From contig CAWDZB010000022.1 of the NCBI GenBank assembly GCA_963806685.1, positions 1-64,000 of the forward strand: a stretch of DNA of 64,000 nucleotides, given 5' to 3'. Position numbers and translations under genes: made by a program. Below the pieces are notes generated by a model. It saw nothing but the letters and a program-made list of their open reading frames with translations. It was not told where the DNA came from and did not search any database. Below are positions 42,660-51,806 of the stretch, piece by piece. Origin of the DNA: DDH964 sp963806685. Its GTDB lineage: Bacteria > Desulfobacterota > Desulfuromonadia > Desulfuromonadales > DDH964. The stretch's first letter is position 1. Every line of letters starts with the position of its first letter.

Positions 42660-43217
42660 TCAGGCGATCAGCTCGAGGAATTGCTTGAGGATTGCCGCAG
42701 TCAGGCCCCAGATCTGGTAACCGTCGATGAGATAGAAATGAACCGGGTGTACCCGGCCGCGATGCTGCCAGTCCTCGCTGTGAAAGATCGCCGGGTCACG
42801 CAGGCGGGCCACCGGCAGCTCGATGACTTCGGCGATTTCCTCGGCGTTGATGCGAAACGGGTAGGGCCAGGCAAAAGTCCCGACATAAGGGACGACGTGG
42901 TAGCCGTGCACCGAGTAGAAATCGTCAAGGCGCCCCAGCAACTCCACGTCGCCGCGGGCGATGCCCATCTCCTCCTCGGTCTCACGCAGCGCGGTCGCCG
43001 CCAGGTCGGGGTCCCCGGGATGGCGGGCGCCGCCGGGAAAGGAGATCTCGCCGCTGTGATGTTCGAGGTGATCGGTGCGTCGGGTGAAGAGGATCGTTTC
43101 CTCCCCGGCGCGTCGGTAGATGGGAAGCAGGACCGCCGCCGGACGCAGCCGGCCCTTGGGAATGCGCTGCAGACAGTGACGGGCGAGGATATCGCTGATC
43201 CGCCGGAAGCCGGGCAT
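42660..43217 (-). CDS. Nudix hydrolase (CoA pyrophosphatase type)
   Basis: The product is 185 residues. The Nudix box is 'GGARHPGDPDLAATALRETE' plus EEMGI, near residues 81-105, preceded by the CoA-type 'TDHLEHHSGEISFPGG'. A C-terminal 'HFYLIDGYQIWGLTAAIL' matches the UPF0035/YeaB group that splits CoA into phosphopantetheine and ADP. Its ATG shares one base with the rpe stop (TGATG), so translation is coupled. Confidence 0.9.
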   Translation of the reverse strand: MPGFRRISDILARHCLQRIPKGRLRPAAVLLPIYRRAGEETILFTRRTDHLEHHSGEISFPGGARHPGDPDLAATALRETEEEMGIARGDVELLGRLDDFYSVHGYHVVPYVGTFAWPYPFRINAEEIAEVIELPVARLRDPAIFHSEDWQHRGRVHPVHFYLIDGYQIWGLTAAILKQFLELIA

Positions 43218-43876
43218 CAGGCCTTGAGAGAGACCGCGGCGCTGCGCAGTTCGGCGATGGTTGCGGCGTAGTCGGCGGTGTTGAAGACCGCGCTGCCGGC
43301 GACGAAGACGTCGGCCCCGGCACGGGCAATGAGGCCGATGTTGTCGGTTTTGACACCGCCGTCAACCTCCAGTTCCACCTTCAGCCCACGTCGGTCGATC
43401 TCGCGGCGCAGTTGGTCGATCTTGGTCAGCGCCGAGGGGATAAAACTCTGGCCGCCGAAACCGGGGTTGACGCTCATCACCAGCACCAGGTCGAGGTCGT
43501 CGAGGATCATCTCCAGGGTCGCGGCCGGCGTCGCCGGATTGATCGACACCCCCGCCCGCTTGCCGCAGCCCTTGATCAACTGCACGGTGCGGTGGAGATG
43601 GATGCAGGCTTCCTGGTGAACGGTAATGATGTCCGCCCCGGCCTCGGCAAACGCCGGGATGTAGAGGTCGGGGTTCTCGATCATCAGGTGTACGTCCAGC
43701 GGCAGGTCCGTGACCTTGCGCAGTGCGACGACCACCGGCGGACCGATGGTCAGGTTGGGGACGAAGTGGCCGTCCATGACGTCGACGTGGACATAATCGG
43801 CGCTGGCAATGGCGCGCACCTCTTCCCCGAGGCGGGCGAAGTCGGCGGAGAGGATCGAGGGGGCGATCTTGATCAT
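43217..43876 (-). CDS. rpe: Ribulose-phosphate 3-epimerase
   Basis: The product is 219 residues. The TIM-barrel epimerase starts MIKIAPSILSADFARLGEEV, with metal ligands in 'YVHVDVMDGHFVPNLTIGP' (His, Asp), 'LPLDVHLMIENPD' (His) and 'VELEVDGGVKTDNIGLIARA' (Asp). 'VLVMSVNPGFGGQSFIP' is the family signature. It interconverts ribulose-5-P and xylulose-5-P in the pentose phosphate pathway. It sits between rsmB and the Nudix gene in a compact minus-strand cluster. Confidence 0.97.
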   Translation of the reverse strand: MIKIAPSILSADFARLGEEVRAIASADYVHVDVMDGHFVPNLTIGPPVVVALRKVTDLPLDVHLMIENPDLYIPAFAEAGADIITVHQEACIHLHRTVQLIKGCGKRAGVSINPATPAATLEMILDDLDLVLVMSVNPGFGGQSFIPSALTKIDQLRREIDRRGLKVELEVDGGVKTDNIGLIARAGADVFVAGSAVFNTADYAATIAELRSAAVSLKA

Positions 43877-43983
43877 GACAGGCTCCCGGGAGGCTGATGG
43901 CAGAATCGGTCCAGCAGATATAGCAGATTTTGAAGGGCAGGGACCAGAAAAACCGCAGGACCTGTTTCGCCCCTGCCGGACTA

Positions 43984-45333
43984 TTACGCTCTGCGCCGCA
44001 GCCGCACCGCCCAGAAGGCGTCCATGCCGCCGTGGCGATGTGGCAGGGTGCGCAGCGCACCGGTTTCGTCGCAGAGCGGCGCCCAGTGGGGCGGCAGCAG
44101 CGGGCGCAAATCCTCACGGGCGAACTCGCCGCGGGTGGCGAGAAAGGCCGTTACCACCCCCTCGGTCTCCTCGGGAGTCTGAGTGCAAACCGAGTAGACC
44201 AGCCGGCCGCCAGGCTTGACCAGGGTGGCCGCACTGGCCAGGATCGCCTGCTGCAACCGGGCCAGCCGCTGCGGATCGTCAGCGGTGCGCCGCCAGCGCA
44301 GCTCCGGGTTGCGGCGCAGCACCCCGAGGCCGCTGCAGGGCGCGTCGACCAACACCCCGTCGAAACTTGCCGGGGGGAGAAAATCAGGGACGCCGGTCAT
44401 GTCCCAGGCGCGGACGCTGATCCCCCGGCAGCCGAGGCGCTCGGCGCCGGCAGCCACCAGGGCGGCCCGCTGTGGATGGAGATCGAGGGCGAGAATCTCC
44501 GCGCGGTTCTGCGCCAGGGCGGCGAGCTGGGTGGTTTTGCCCCCCGGTGCGGCGCAGGCATCGAGCAGCCGCTCGCCAGGCTGGGGCGTTAGCAGATGGG
44601 GGATGAGCATGCTCGCCTCGTCCTGGACCTGAAAGAGCCCCTCCTCTTCACCGGGCAGAGGCACCGGGGCACGGTGCACCAGGACGATTCCTTCCGGGGC
44701 AAAGGCGGTAGGGACTACCTCGTGGCCGGCGGCGGCGTAGGCGGTCAGCAGTCCGTCGCGATCGGTGCGCAGAGTGTTGGTGCGCAAGGTGAAGGGAGCC
44801 GGCTGCTGGAGCGCGGCGGCCAGCGCCAGCGCTTCTGCAGCGCCGAGCTCGGCGAGCCAGCGCCTTGCCAGCCAGGCTGGCAGGGAGAGGCCCTGCGCGA
44901 GGTGTGCGGCCGGGGCCTGGACGGGATCGGGCCAGGGAATTGTCGTTCGGCCCCGGTCGAGGCTGCGCAGCACCCCGTTGATGAAGCCGGCAGCACGCTG
45001 GAGACCGAGCCCCTTGGCCAGCTCGACGGTGGCGTGGACGGCCGCCCGCGCCGGCACCCGGTCGAGCTCCAGCAGCTGGTAGGCGCCGAGCCGCAGCAGC
45101 CGCAGCACTGCCGGTTCAAGCTTAGCCAGCGGCTGTTTGCAGAAGCGGGTCAGGGCGAAATCGAGCCGTCCGCGCCGGCGCAGCACCCCGTAGACCATTT
45201 CGGTGGCCAGGGCCCGCTCGCGGACCTCGTCCAGACGGTCGAGGGCTGCGGCGAGGGTCAGGTCCGCATAGGCCCCCTCGTCGACCCGGGTCAGGACCTC
45301 AAAGGCGATTCGGCGGGCATCAACTCTGGCCAC
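43984..45333 (-). CDS. rsmB: 16S rRNA (cytosine-967-C5)-methyltransferase
   Basis: The product is 449 residues. The N-terminal NusB-like domain (1-140; 'RRIAFEVLTRVDEGAYADLT') is followed by a SAM-binding Rossmann fold ('GERLLDACAAPGGKTTQLAA'). The two catalytic cysteines are in 'DGVLVDAPCSGLGVLRRNPE' and 'LVYSVCTQTPEETEG'. It methylates C967 of 16S rRNA in the 30S subunit. It is the first gene of the rsmB-rpe-Nudix run; a heptamer repeat array lies between it and htpX. Confidence 0.96.
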   Translation of the reverse strand: MARVDARRIAFEVLTRVDEGAYADLTLAAALDRLDEVRERALATEMVYGVLRRRGRLDFALTRFCKQPLAKLEPAVLRLLRLGAYQLLELDRVPARAAVHATVELAKGLGLQRAAGFINGVLRSLDRGRTTIPWPDPVQAPAAHLAQGLSLPAWLARRWLAELGAAEALALAAALQQPAPFTLRTNTLRTDRDGLLTAYAAAGHEVVPTAFAPEGIVLVHRAPVPLPGEEEGLFQVQDEASMLIPHLLTPQPGERLLDACAAPGGKTTQLAALAQNRAEILALDLHPQRAALVAAGAERLGCRGISVRAWDMTGVPDFLPPASFDGVLVDAPCSGLGVLRRNPELRWRRTADDPQRLARLQQAILASAATLVKPGGRLVYSVCTQTPEETEGVVTAFLATRGEFAREDLRPLLPPHWAPLCDETGALRTLPHRHGGMDAFWAVRLRRRA

Positions 45334-45443
45334 GTGGTGGAATCCTCATGGGTGTGCCGTTCGCAAATAGAGCCCCAGGGACAGGCAGTCGAAGGCCCCG
45401 CTGCGGTTCCGGCTTGTGCCGCCGGCCGCCTCGGGGCCTCTCG

Positions 45444-45527
45444 CGGGACCCGAGTCCCGAGTCCCGAGTCCCGAGTCCCTGAACCTTGAACCTTGAACCT
45501 TGAACCTTGGACCCTGGACCCTGGACC
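45444..45527. repeat. Array of twelve contiguous heptamer repeats
   Basis: Reading the plus strand in sevens from 45444: CGGGACC, then CGAGTCC four times, CTGAACC, TTGAACC three times, TTGGACC, CTGGACC twice. All units fit the pattern Y-N-R-R/A-N-C-C and are strictly in phase. The array fills the gap between htpX and rsmB. A shorter array of the same family is at 63138-63165. It resembles the short tandemly repeated heptamers known from cyanobacteria and some deltaproteobacteria. Confidence 0.9.
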
Positions 45528-45531
45528 TGCT

Positions 45532-46362
45532 TTAAATGACTGTCATGCTCTCCAGGCGACGGATGCGTTCTTCCACCGGCGGGTGGGTGGAGAAAAGGCC
45601 GCGCAGCTTGTCGCCACGCAGCGGGTTGACGATGAACATGTGTGCGGTAGCCGCGTTGACCTTGGGCATCGGCGCCCGACTGTTGGCCGCCTCCAGCTTG
45701 CGCAGGGCGTTGGCCAGGTCGTGGGGGTTGCCGGAGAGCTTGGCGCCCCCCTTGTCCGCCTCGTACTCCCGGGAGCGGGAGATCGCCATCTGCACCAGCA
45801 TGGCGGCGATCGGCGCCAGCACCATCATCAGGATCATCCCCAGCGGGTTGTCGTCGTCGTCGCGGCCGCCGCCGAAGATCAGCGCCCACTGGGCCATGTT
45901 GGCGAGGTAAGCAATGGCTCCGGCGAGGGTCGCGGCCACCGAGCCGATGAGGATGTCGCGGTGGCGGACATGGGAGAGCTCGTGGGCCATCACACCGCGC
46001 AGCTCATTACGGTCGAGGATCTGCAGGATCCCCTCGGTGGCGGCCACCACCGCGTGCTCGGGGTTGCGGCCGGTGGCAAAGGCGTTGGGAGTCGGCTGCG
46101 GGAGGATGTAGACCTTGGGCATCGGCAGGTTGCCGCGCAGCGCCAGTTCCTGGACCACCTCGTAGAGGGTGCCGCTGGTCACTTCCTTGCCGCGATACAT
46201 CTTGATCACGACCTTGTCGGAAAACCAGTAGGAGCCGAGGTTCATCACGCCGGCCAGGATCAGAGCGAAGAGGGCGCCGCCGCGGCCGCCGATGGCACCA
46301 CCGGCCAGCACCAGGACCACGGTCAGCACGGTCATCAACAGAATCGTACGCAGGGTATTCAT
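45532..46362 (-). CDS. htpX: Membrane zinc metalloprotease HtpX
   Basis: The product is 276 residues from the ATG at 46362 (MNTLRTILLMTVLTVVLVLA); the longer frame to 46473 adds non-conserved sequence. There are two N-terminal helices, the M48 zinc site 'LRGVMAHELSHVRHRDILIG' (HExxH near residue 128), two further helices and the Glu ligand region 'SREYEADKGGAKLSGNPHDL'. It degrades misfolded membrane proteins with its active site in the cytoplasm. Length is standard. Confidence 0.95.
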   Translation of the reverse strand: MNTLRTILLMTVLTVVLVLAGGAIGGRGGALFALILAGVMNLGSYWFSDKVVIKMYRGKEVTSGTLYEVVQELALRGNLPMPKVYILPQPTPNAFATGRNPEHAVVAATEGILQILDRNELRGVMAHELSHVRHRDILIGSVAATLAGAIAYLANMAQWALIFGGGRDDDDNPLGMILMMVLAPIAAMLVQMAISRSREYEADKGGAKLSGNPHDLANALRKLEAANSRAPMPKVNAATAHMFIVNPLRGDKLRGLFSTHPPVEERIRRLESMTVI

Positions 46363-46462
46363 CCAAGACCTCGTTGTCGAAATGTCACACGTTGTTGCGG
46401 CCGGCTCGGGCCGCACGATCAATTCCCAATATAGGAAGGGGCTGGGCAAAATGCAAGGGCGC

Positions 46463-47239
46463 TCAGGCGACAAGGTGTTCGTCGAGGACGGCTTTCACCT
46501 CTTCGAGGACGATGCGGGTGTTGAAGCAGGGACCGTTGGGGCGATGGTTGAGGACGCCGATCACCGGCAGGGGGTAGGAATCGCGGATGCCCGAGGTCAG
46601 ATCCCGTTCGCAGGCCACGGCGAGGATGAAGCGCGGCCGCTTCTCGACGATCAGCTTGCGCGCCAGGGTGCCGCCGGTGGCCACGGCGATGTCGATGCCC
46701 CGCTCGCGGGCCAGTTCGGCCAGGCCGCTGATGTCGCAGCGGCCGCAGCGCACGCACTTCTCCACGTCGCCGGTGATCTTGATGTCGCAGTCGAAGAGCT
46801 GGATGCAGTGCGGGAGCAGGATCAGCGCCTTGTCCGGGGTGACACGCAGCTTCTTGGCGCGCACCAACTGGTTGTTGAGGGCGATGAAGGACTGCTGGAG
46901 GGTATCCCGATCGACGCCAACCAGCCGGCCGAGGTTGATGATCCCGGGGAAAAGGTAGCGAATGACGATCTTGCGCAGCCGTTCGGAGAAGAAGAGGTCG
47001 CGACCGGTCAGCAGGGTCAGTACCAGCAGCAGCAGGCCGCCGACGATGAGCAGCGCCAGCAGGGCCAGTACCGAGCCGAAGAGCACCGGCAGCAGCGGGT
47101 GGATGTTGGCCAGGCCGACGCTCGGCACGTACCAGAGCAGGAAGGTGACGACCAGCACCACGGCGCAGGCGCCGGCCAGCAGGCCGATGAAGACCCGCTT
47201 GCGCGGCTGGTAGGGGGATCGCCCCGGACGGTCGTTCAC
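46463..47239 (-). CDS. DUF116-domain membrane protein
   Basis: The product is 258 residues. The GTG start at 47239 follows GGGAG and stands one base after the fmt stop. Two N-terminal helices (about 16-38 and 47-78) precede a cytoplasmic DUF116 domain with the cysteine motifs 'LLPHCIQLFDCDIKITGDVE', 'KCVRCGRCDISGLAEL' and 'FILAVACERDLTSGI', and 'HRPNGPCFNTRIVLEEV' at the end. The clustered cysteines could bind an iron-sulfur centre or zinc; the function is not established. It regularly accompanies fmt and rsmB in Geobacter-like genomes. Confidence 0.88.
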   Translation of the reverse strand: MNDRPGRSPYQPRKRVFIGLLAGACAVVLVVTFLLWYVPSVGLANIHPLLPVLFGSVLALLALLIVGGLLLLVLTLLTGRDLFFSERLRKIVIRYLFPGIINLGRLVGVDRDTLQQSFIALNNQLVRAKKLRVTPDKALILLPHCIQLFDCDIKITGDVEKCVRCGRCDISGLAELARERGIDIAVATGGTLARKLIVEKRPRFILAVACERDLTSGIRDSYPLPVIGVLNHRPNGPCFNTRIVLEEVKAVLDEHLVA

Positions 47240-47240
47240 C

Positions 47241-48185
47241 TCATTCTCCCAGCATCGTCCCTGCCGGCAACGGCCGGCCGCGCAGAAACTCGGCGGCCGC
47301 GAGGCGCTTCTTGCCCGGGAGCTGCAGCGCCCCGACCTTCAGCACCCCGCCGCCGCAGACCACCCGCACCCCGTCGGCGGCCGCGGAGAGCACCGTCCCC
47401 GGTTCGCCGCCGCCGTCCACGGGCGCGGTGGCGGCGAGCTTCAGGATCTCGCCTTCCAGGGTGGTGTAGGCTCCGGGCCAGGGATCGAGGCCGCGCACCT
47501 GGTTGTGGATCTCCCCCGCGCTGCGGCTCCAGTCGATGCGCCCGTCCTCTTTCTTCAGCATCGGCGCGTAGCAGCTCTGGCTGTCATCCTGCTTTTCCGG
47601 CTGCAGGGTCCCGGCGCAAAGGCGGCGCAGCGTCTCCTCCATGGTCTCCCGGCCAAGCAGCGCCAGGCGGTCGTGGAGATCGCCGGCCGTTTCAAAAGGC
47701 CCGATCGGGGTGGCGCGCCTGACCAGCATGTCTCCAGTGTCGAGGCCTACATCCATGAGCATGGTGGTGATGCCGGTTTCGCTCTCGCCGTCGATGATCG
47801 CCTTGTTGATCGGCGCGGCCCCCCGGTAAGCGGGAAGGAGCGAAGCGTGGACGTTGATGCAGCCGTGGCGGGGAATCTCCAGCACGCTCTTGGGCAGGAT
47901 CTGGCCGTAGGCGACGACCACGATCAGCTCGGGAGCCAGCGCCCGCAGCTCTTCGACCACCTCCGGCGCCCGCAGCTTGAGGGGCTGGTGGACCGGGATG
48001 CTGCGGGACTCGGCCAGCACCTTGACCGGCGGCGGAGTCAATTTTTTGCCGCGGCCGCTGGGCCGGTCGGGTTGGGTGTAGGCGGCGACCACGTTCAGGC
48101 CGAATTCGAGCAGCCCCTCGAAGGTCGCCAGGGCGAACTCCGGAGTGCCCATGAAGACGGTACGGATTTCCCTGGGATCGATCAC
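47241..48185 (-). CDS. fmt: Methionyl-tRNA formyltransferase
   Basis: The product is 314 residues from a GTG at 48185. That start overlaps the def stop (GTGA), has GGGAG five bases upstream, and gives the usual family length, unlike the longer frame to 48335. Features: 'IRTVFMGTPEFALATFEGLL', the formyl-donor and catalytic region 'INVHASLLPAYRGAAPINKA' (Asn/His) and 'TTMLMDVGLDTGDMLVRRAT' (Asp). It formylates initiator Met-tRNA with 10-formyl-THF. def-fmt is the standard pair. Confidence 0.96.
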   Translation of the reverse strand: MIDPREIRTVFMGTPEFALATFEGLLEFGLNVVAAYTQPDRPSGRGKKLTPPPVKVLAESRSIPVHQPLKLRAPEVVEELRALAPELIVVVAYGQILPKSVLEIPRHGCINVHASLLPAYRGAAPINKAIIDGESETGITTMLMDVGLDTGDMLVRRATPIGPFETAGDLHDRLALLGRETMEETLRRLCAGTLQPEKQDDSQSCYAPMLKKEDGRIDWSRSAGEIHNQVRGLDPWPGAYTTLEGEILKLAATAPVDGGGEPGTVLSAAADGVRVVCGGGVLKVGALQLPGKKRLAAAEFLRGRPLPAGTMLGE

Positions 48186-48700
48186 AACTGCTCCCGCTGT
48201 TGTTCCATGATTTTCTTGTATTTTTTGCGGAACAGGCTCTTTTTGAGGGGGGAAAGATGGTCGACGAACAGGATGCCGTCGAGGTGGTCGATCTCGTGCT
48301 GGAAGCAGACCGCCCAAAGCCCCTCGACTGCGCATTCCTGCATCTGCCCCTCCAGATCGAGATAGCGCACCGTGACCCGGGCGCTGCGCTCTACCTTAGC
48401 GTAGTATTCGGGGACCGACAGGCACCCCTCCTCTTCGCAGCTCTCTCCCTCGCGGTCAATGATCTCCGGGTTGATCGCGGTGATCAGCTGCCGCGGCTCT
48501 TCCTTGCCGGCGCAATCGAGCACGATGAGGCGCCGGGAAACGCCGACCTGCGGAGCCGCCAGGCCAACGCCTGGCGCAGCATACATCGTCTCCGCCATGT
48601 CGGCGGCGAGACGCTTCAGTTCGTCGTCGATCCCGCTCACCGGCGCCGCCGGCTGCTTGAGGACCGGTTCCGGGTAGTGAAAGATGCGCAGAATGGCCAT
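48182..48700 (-). CDS. def: Peptide deformylase
   Basis: The product is 172 residues with the three PDF motifs: 'PGVGLAAPQVGVSRRLIV' (G-hydrophobic-G-x-A-x-Q), 'CEEEGCLSVPEYYAKVER' (EGCLS, Cys ligand) and 'AVCFQHEIDHLDGILFVD' (HExxH-type QHExDH). A divalent metal is held by Cys and two His. It removes the formyl group from nascent proteins. First gene of def-fmt-DUF116; htpX follows in the same direction. Confidence 0.97.
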   Translation of the reverse strand: MAILRIFHYPEPVLKQPAAPVSGIDDELKRLAADMAETMYAAPGVGLAAPQVGVSRRLIVLDCAGKEEPRQLITAINPEIIDREGESCEEEGCLSVPEYYAKVERSARVTVRYLDLEGQMQECAVEGLWAVCFQHEIDHLDGILFVDHLSPLKKSLFRKKYKKIMEQQREQL

Positions 48701-48838
48701 CTTTTCGTCCTGTCTGCAAGGGATTGGGGCCGGGCGGCGCCGGCGCGTTCAAAGGCTTAATGATACGAGGAGCTCGGACCGAAAGTCAACCGCCGGAAGT
48801 GGGCCGTAATCCACAGCCTTTGCCATCCAAGAAACGAC

Positions 48839-48868
48839 AGCGGCGGAGCCGTGTCCGACTCCGCCGCT
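48839..48868 (-). terminator. Hairpin behind the multicopper oxidase gene
   Basis: AGCGGCGGAG (48839-48848) pairs perfectly with CTCCGCCGCT (48859-48868), 23 bp after the stop. Only a weak T tract follows on the minus strand. It is the most likely end of the oxidase transcript. Confidence 0.65.
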
Positions 48869-48890
48869 ATCCTGCCTACAAACTCCCGGG

Positions 48891-51623
48891 TCAGGGGGCC
48901 GGGGAGACGACGTAGGGGCGCATCATCTCATTGTCCTCATGTTCGAGGATGTGGCAATGCCAGACGTAGAGCCCGGGGATGTCGAACTTGGCCTTGACGG
49001 TGGTAATTTCACCGGGATAGGCGATGACCATGTCCTTGTAGGAGGTTTCCCACGGCTGCACACTCCCCTGCGGGCTCGGGGTCGTTCCATCCATCAAGGT
49101 CCGCCCCATCACCTCGAAACGCACCAGATGAAGGTGAATGGGGTGAGCGTCCTCGGTGAAATTGTAGATCTGCCACTCCTCGGTATCGCCGACCGAGGGG
49201 TTTTCCGTGACCTTGATCTGCACAACGGAGCCGTCAGCCAGTTGCACGTCGGCCGGGGTGCTCGTGCCTGAGTTGTCAGTCCAGCGCAGGGGTACGCCCG
49301 CCGGATTGCTGGGATCAGCCAGATCCACGGTGCCCAGCAGGGCCGCCTTCGGGGCGAAGGGCACACCTCCCGCAGCCTCGCAATCGGCGACAAAGCGCAA
49401 ATCATCCATGGGGATGCTCGGATCGGCAGGTGTAATGCCATCGAGCTGCAGGATGGCCGTTCCCCCGAAGCCGGTCACCACGCAGACCTGGTTCGACTCC
49501 TCTTCGTTGAGAGAGACCTGCCGGGTCCGGGTGGGTGCTCCCAACGCCGGTTCGGGGTTCAGGACCAGATTTTCCATGGCCGTCGCAGGGGTCGCCCCAC
49601 CCGGGTCAGTGGGGCTGGCGCCGGTCAGGGCGGAGTTGACGATGAACTCCATGACCTGACCGGTGGTCAACGGATCGGCCACGGCGTCTTCCCCCGGCAG
49701 ACCGTTGAAGCCACCGAAGGGGTCATCCGGGGCGGTGTTGATCATGCGCACCACGGTTCCATCGGGGAGCCCGGAAAAGTCGACGATGACGTCAGGGCGT
49801 TCGGCCGGAGCCATCAGCAGGGCCTGATCCGGATCAAGGGCGGGGGCGTCCGCCGGCACGGTGCCGTCGCCTGGCAGGGTTGTCGCGTAGCCGGTGGAAA
49901 CCTTCACGACCTTGGGCAAGGGACCCTGCTCGTAGCCCATCACGTAAAAGGGGAGTTCCTGGCTCGCGTCGGTCCGGCCGGTGGCGGGATCGACGACCAA
50001 TAGCGCCAGGTTCAGGAAGCGGGAGTTGCACCCGTTGAGCAAGCGGAAGCGGTATTTTGCCTGGGCGACCTCCAATTTGGGCCAACTGACGCCATTAACC
50101 ACCATCACGTTAAAGAACGCTTCGGGGTTCCACAAGGGTGCGATATCCGAGTCGGGATCGAAATTGATCAGCAGGTCGGAAGGGCTCTCCAGACCCTCGA
50201 AGAAGGAACGGGTGGCGGGATAGAAAAACGATCCGTCGGCATTGAAGGAGCGGTCCTGGATCGCGATCGGGATTTCCCGAATGGCGTTCCTGACCGGGTC
50301 CCCGGGAGTGTTCACCGCGAGGGTGGCGTCTCCCGCCCGCGGTGCCGGACCGGGGAGGACCCCGTCATTGGGCGCTCCGGCGGTGCTGGAGTCGTCGACG
50401 GCATCGGGTACCGTCGGCCCGCCGCCAGCGTCGGTATGGTCGCCCCGGATCAACCAGAAACCGGCCAGGCCGGCATAGACGTTGGTGCGCGTCATGCCCA
50501 GAGCATGGTCATGGTACCAGAGGGTGGTCGCAGTCTGGTCGTTGCGATAGAGGTAGTCGGCGAAGCCGAGGTTCCCGGGGTTGCTGCCCGTCGAGTCGCC
50601 GAACAGATCCCCCTTGGTGGCGTAACCGGCGGGAATATTATTGGCGGCCGGCAGCCACCAGGCTTCGGGGTAGCCGTCGCTGGTCCATTCGACGTGCGCG
50701 CCGTGCAGGTGGGTGACGATGGGAACCGGTCCTGTATAGGGTTCCTGGTCGTCGCCCATGCAGTCGGTGGCGGTCCGCCCGTCGGCGCAGTCCTGCGGCG
50801 GGTTGGCCCAGTGCAGGGTCTGGTCGACAATGAACAGCGGCGGCAGGTAATTGTCGTTGGCATCGACCAGATCGTTGATCCAGCGCACCTTCACCGGCAC
50901 GTCTGCCTGCGTTTCAATGGTGAACCCGGGGTAGTTGAACTGGGAATTGCCCGCCGGGGCAATCCCGGCCCCGCCGCCGAGGGCACTGGAGTCGGGGACT
51001 GGATCGGCATCCGGCCCGTAGCCCCACACCGTCGTCGCCGGGAAGGCGTCGGCGCGGCCGTCGAGGGTGTTCCAGAGCCCCCCCGGCAGGATTTGCTGCT
51101 TGAACTGGCGCACGGCGATGCTGTAGTTGTCAGCCGTGCCGTTGTTGTTCATCACCGGCGGAATGACCAGCGGGGTGACGTACTTGGGGATGGAAAGGGG
51201 ATCGAGAGTCCCACCCGGCAGGGGTACCGAGTTGTCCACCGTGGTATCGGGAAGGACTTGCACGGAAACGACGGCGCTGGCGCTCAACAGGCCGTCGCTG
51301 ACCATGCAGGTCACCGCGTGGGTGCCGATCTCGTCGTAGGTCGGCGTCCAGGTGAAGGCCCCGGTCAGAGAATCGATGGCGGCCCCCTGCGGAGCACCCT
51401 GCAGTTCATAGTGGAGGATGGTCCCCGAATCGGGGTCGCTCCCCACCGCGGTGAAGGAGAGGGTCTGCCCCTCCGTTACCGTCTGAGAGGCCGGAACCGA
51501 AACTGCCGGGGCCTGGTCACTGCGATTGCTGTCGCCGCCACAGGCCGTCAGCGACAACCCTGCTGCGATAACAGCGCCGAGCCAGGCAAAGCGCCTGGCA
51601 ATCGTTGTACTGCTTCTCATCAT
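48891..51623 (-). CDS. Multicopper oxidase lipoprotein with N-terminal Ig-like domain
   Basis: The product is 910 residues from the first of two ATGs at 51623 (GGAGG upstream). The signal peptide ends in the lipobox GLSLTAC. Residues about 38-130 form a putative Ig/cadherin-like domain ('SFTAVGSDPDSGTILHYEL...GAFTWTPTYDEIGTHAVTC'). Cupredoxin domains follow with all four copper motifs: HLHGAH (about 303), WYHDHALGM (about 370), HPIHLHLVRFEV (about 825) and HCHILEHEDNEMM (about 887), the last providing the type-1 Cys, His and an axial Met. It belongs to the CotA/bilirubin-oxidase-like group, anchored in the envelope; metal oxidation or copper defence are the likely roles. Confidence 0.92.
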   Translation of the reverse strand: MMRSSTTIARRFAWLGAVIAAGLSLTACGGDSNRSDQAPAVSVPASQTVTEGQTLSFTAVGSDPDSGTILHYELQGAPQGAAIDSLTGAFTWTPTYDEIGTHAVTCMVSDGLLSASAVVSVQVLPDTTVDNSVPLPGGTLDPLSIPKYVTPLVIPPVMNNNGTADNYSIAVRQFKQQILPGGLWNTLDGRADAFPATTVWGYGPDADPVPDSSALGGGAGIAPAGNSQFNYPGFTIETQADVPVKVRWINDLVDANDNYLPPLFIVDQTLHWANPPQDCADGRTATDCMGDDQEPYTGPVPIVTHLHGAHVEWTSDGYPEAWWLPAANNIPAGYATKGDLFGDSTGSNPGNLGFADYLYRNDQTATTLWYHDHALGMTRTNVYAGLAGFWLIRGDHTDAGGGPTVPDAVDDSSTAGAPNDGVLPGPAPRAGDATLAVNTPGDPVRNAIREIPIAIQDRSFNADGSFFYPATRSFFEGLESPSDLLINFDPDSDIAPLWNPEAFFNVMVVNGVSWPKLEVAQAKYRFRLLNGCNSRFLNLALLVVDPATGRTDASQELPFYVMGYEQGPLPKVVKVSTGYATTLPGDGTVPADAPALDPDQALLMAPAERPDVIVDFSGLPDGTVVRMINTAPDDPFGGFNGLPGEDAVADPLTTGQVMEFIVNSALTGASPTDPGGATPATAMENLVLNPEPALGAPTRTRQVSLNEEESNQVCVVTGFGGTAILQLDGITPADPSIPMDDLRFVADCEAAGGVPFAPKAALLGTVDLADPSNPAGVPLRWTDNSGTSTPADVQLADGSVVQIKVTENPSVGDTEEWQIYNFTEDAHPIHLHLVRFEVMGRTLMDGTTPSPQGSVQPWETSYKDMVIAYPGEITTVKAKFDIPGLYVWHCHILEHEDNEMMRPYVVSPAP

Positions 51624-51778
51624 CACACCTCCGAAATTGAAAATGAGCAGGAGTTCTGGTGCAACTTCCCCCCAAAGCCGCGGCGAAACAAAAAAATCGC
51701 AAGCTATTAAGGGGGGACCAAGCTTCCAATTTTCCGTCGACCGTTGGCAGGACGGCCGCCCCAGTACTTTTGGATTAA

Positions 51779-51806
51779 AATCTAGATGGGTATGACAGGC
51801 TGTCAA
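51779..51806 (-). promoter_or_regulatory. Multicopper oxidase promoter with palindromic operator
   Basis: On the minus strand TTGACA (51806-51801) and TAGATT (51784-51779) are 16 bp apart. A 13-bp perfect palindrome TGACAG-G-CTGTCA (51793-51805) overlaps the -35 element and spacer, the position expected for a repressor or a MerR-like activator. No dedicated regulator gene is adjacent. Confidence 0.6.

Noticed and set aside
45444..45527. CRISPR-like array
   Set aside because: Units are contiguous heptamers with no spacers and there are no cas genes in the window.
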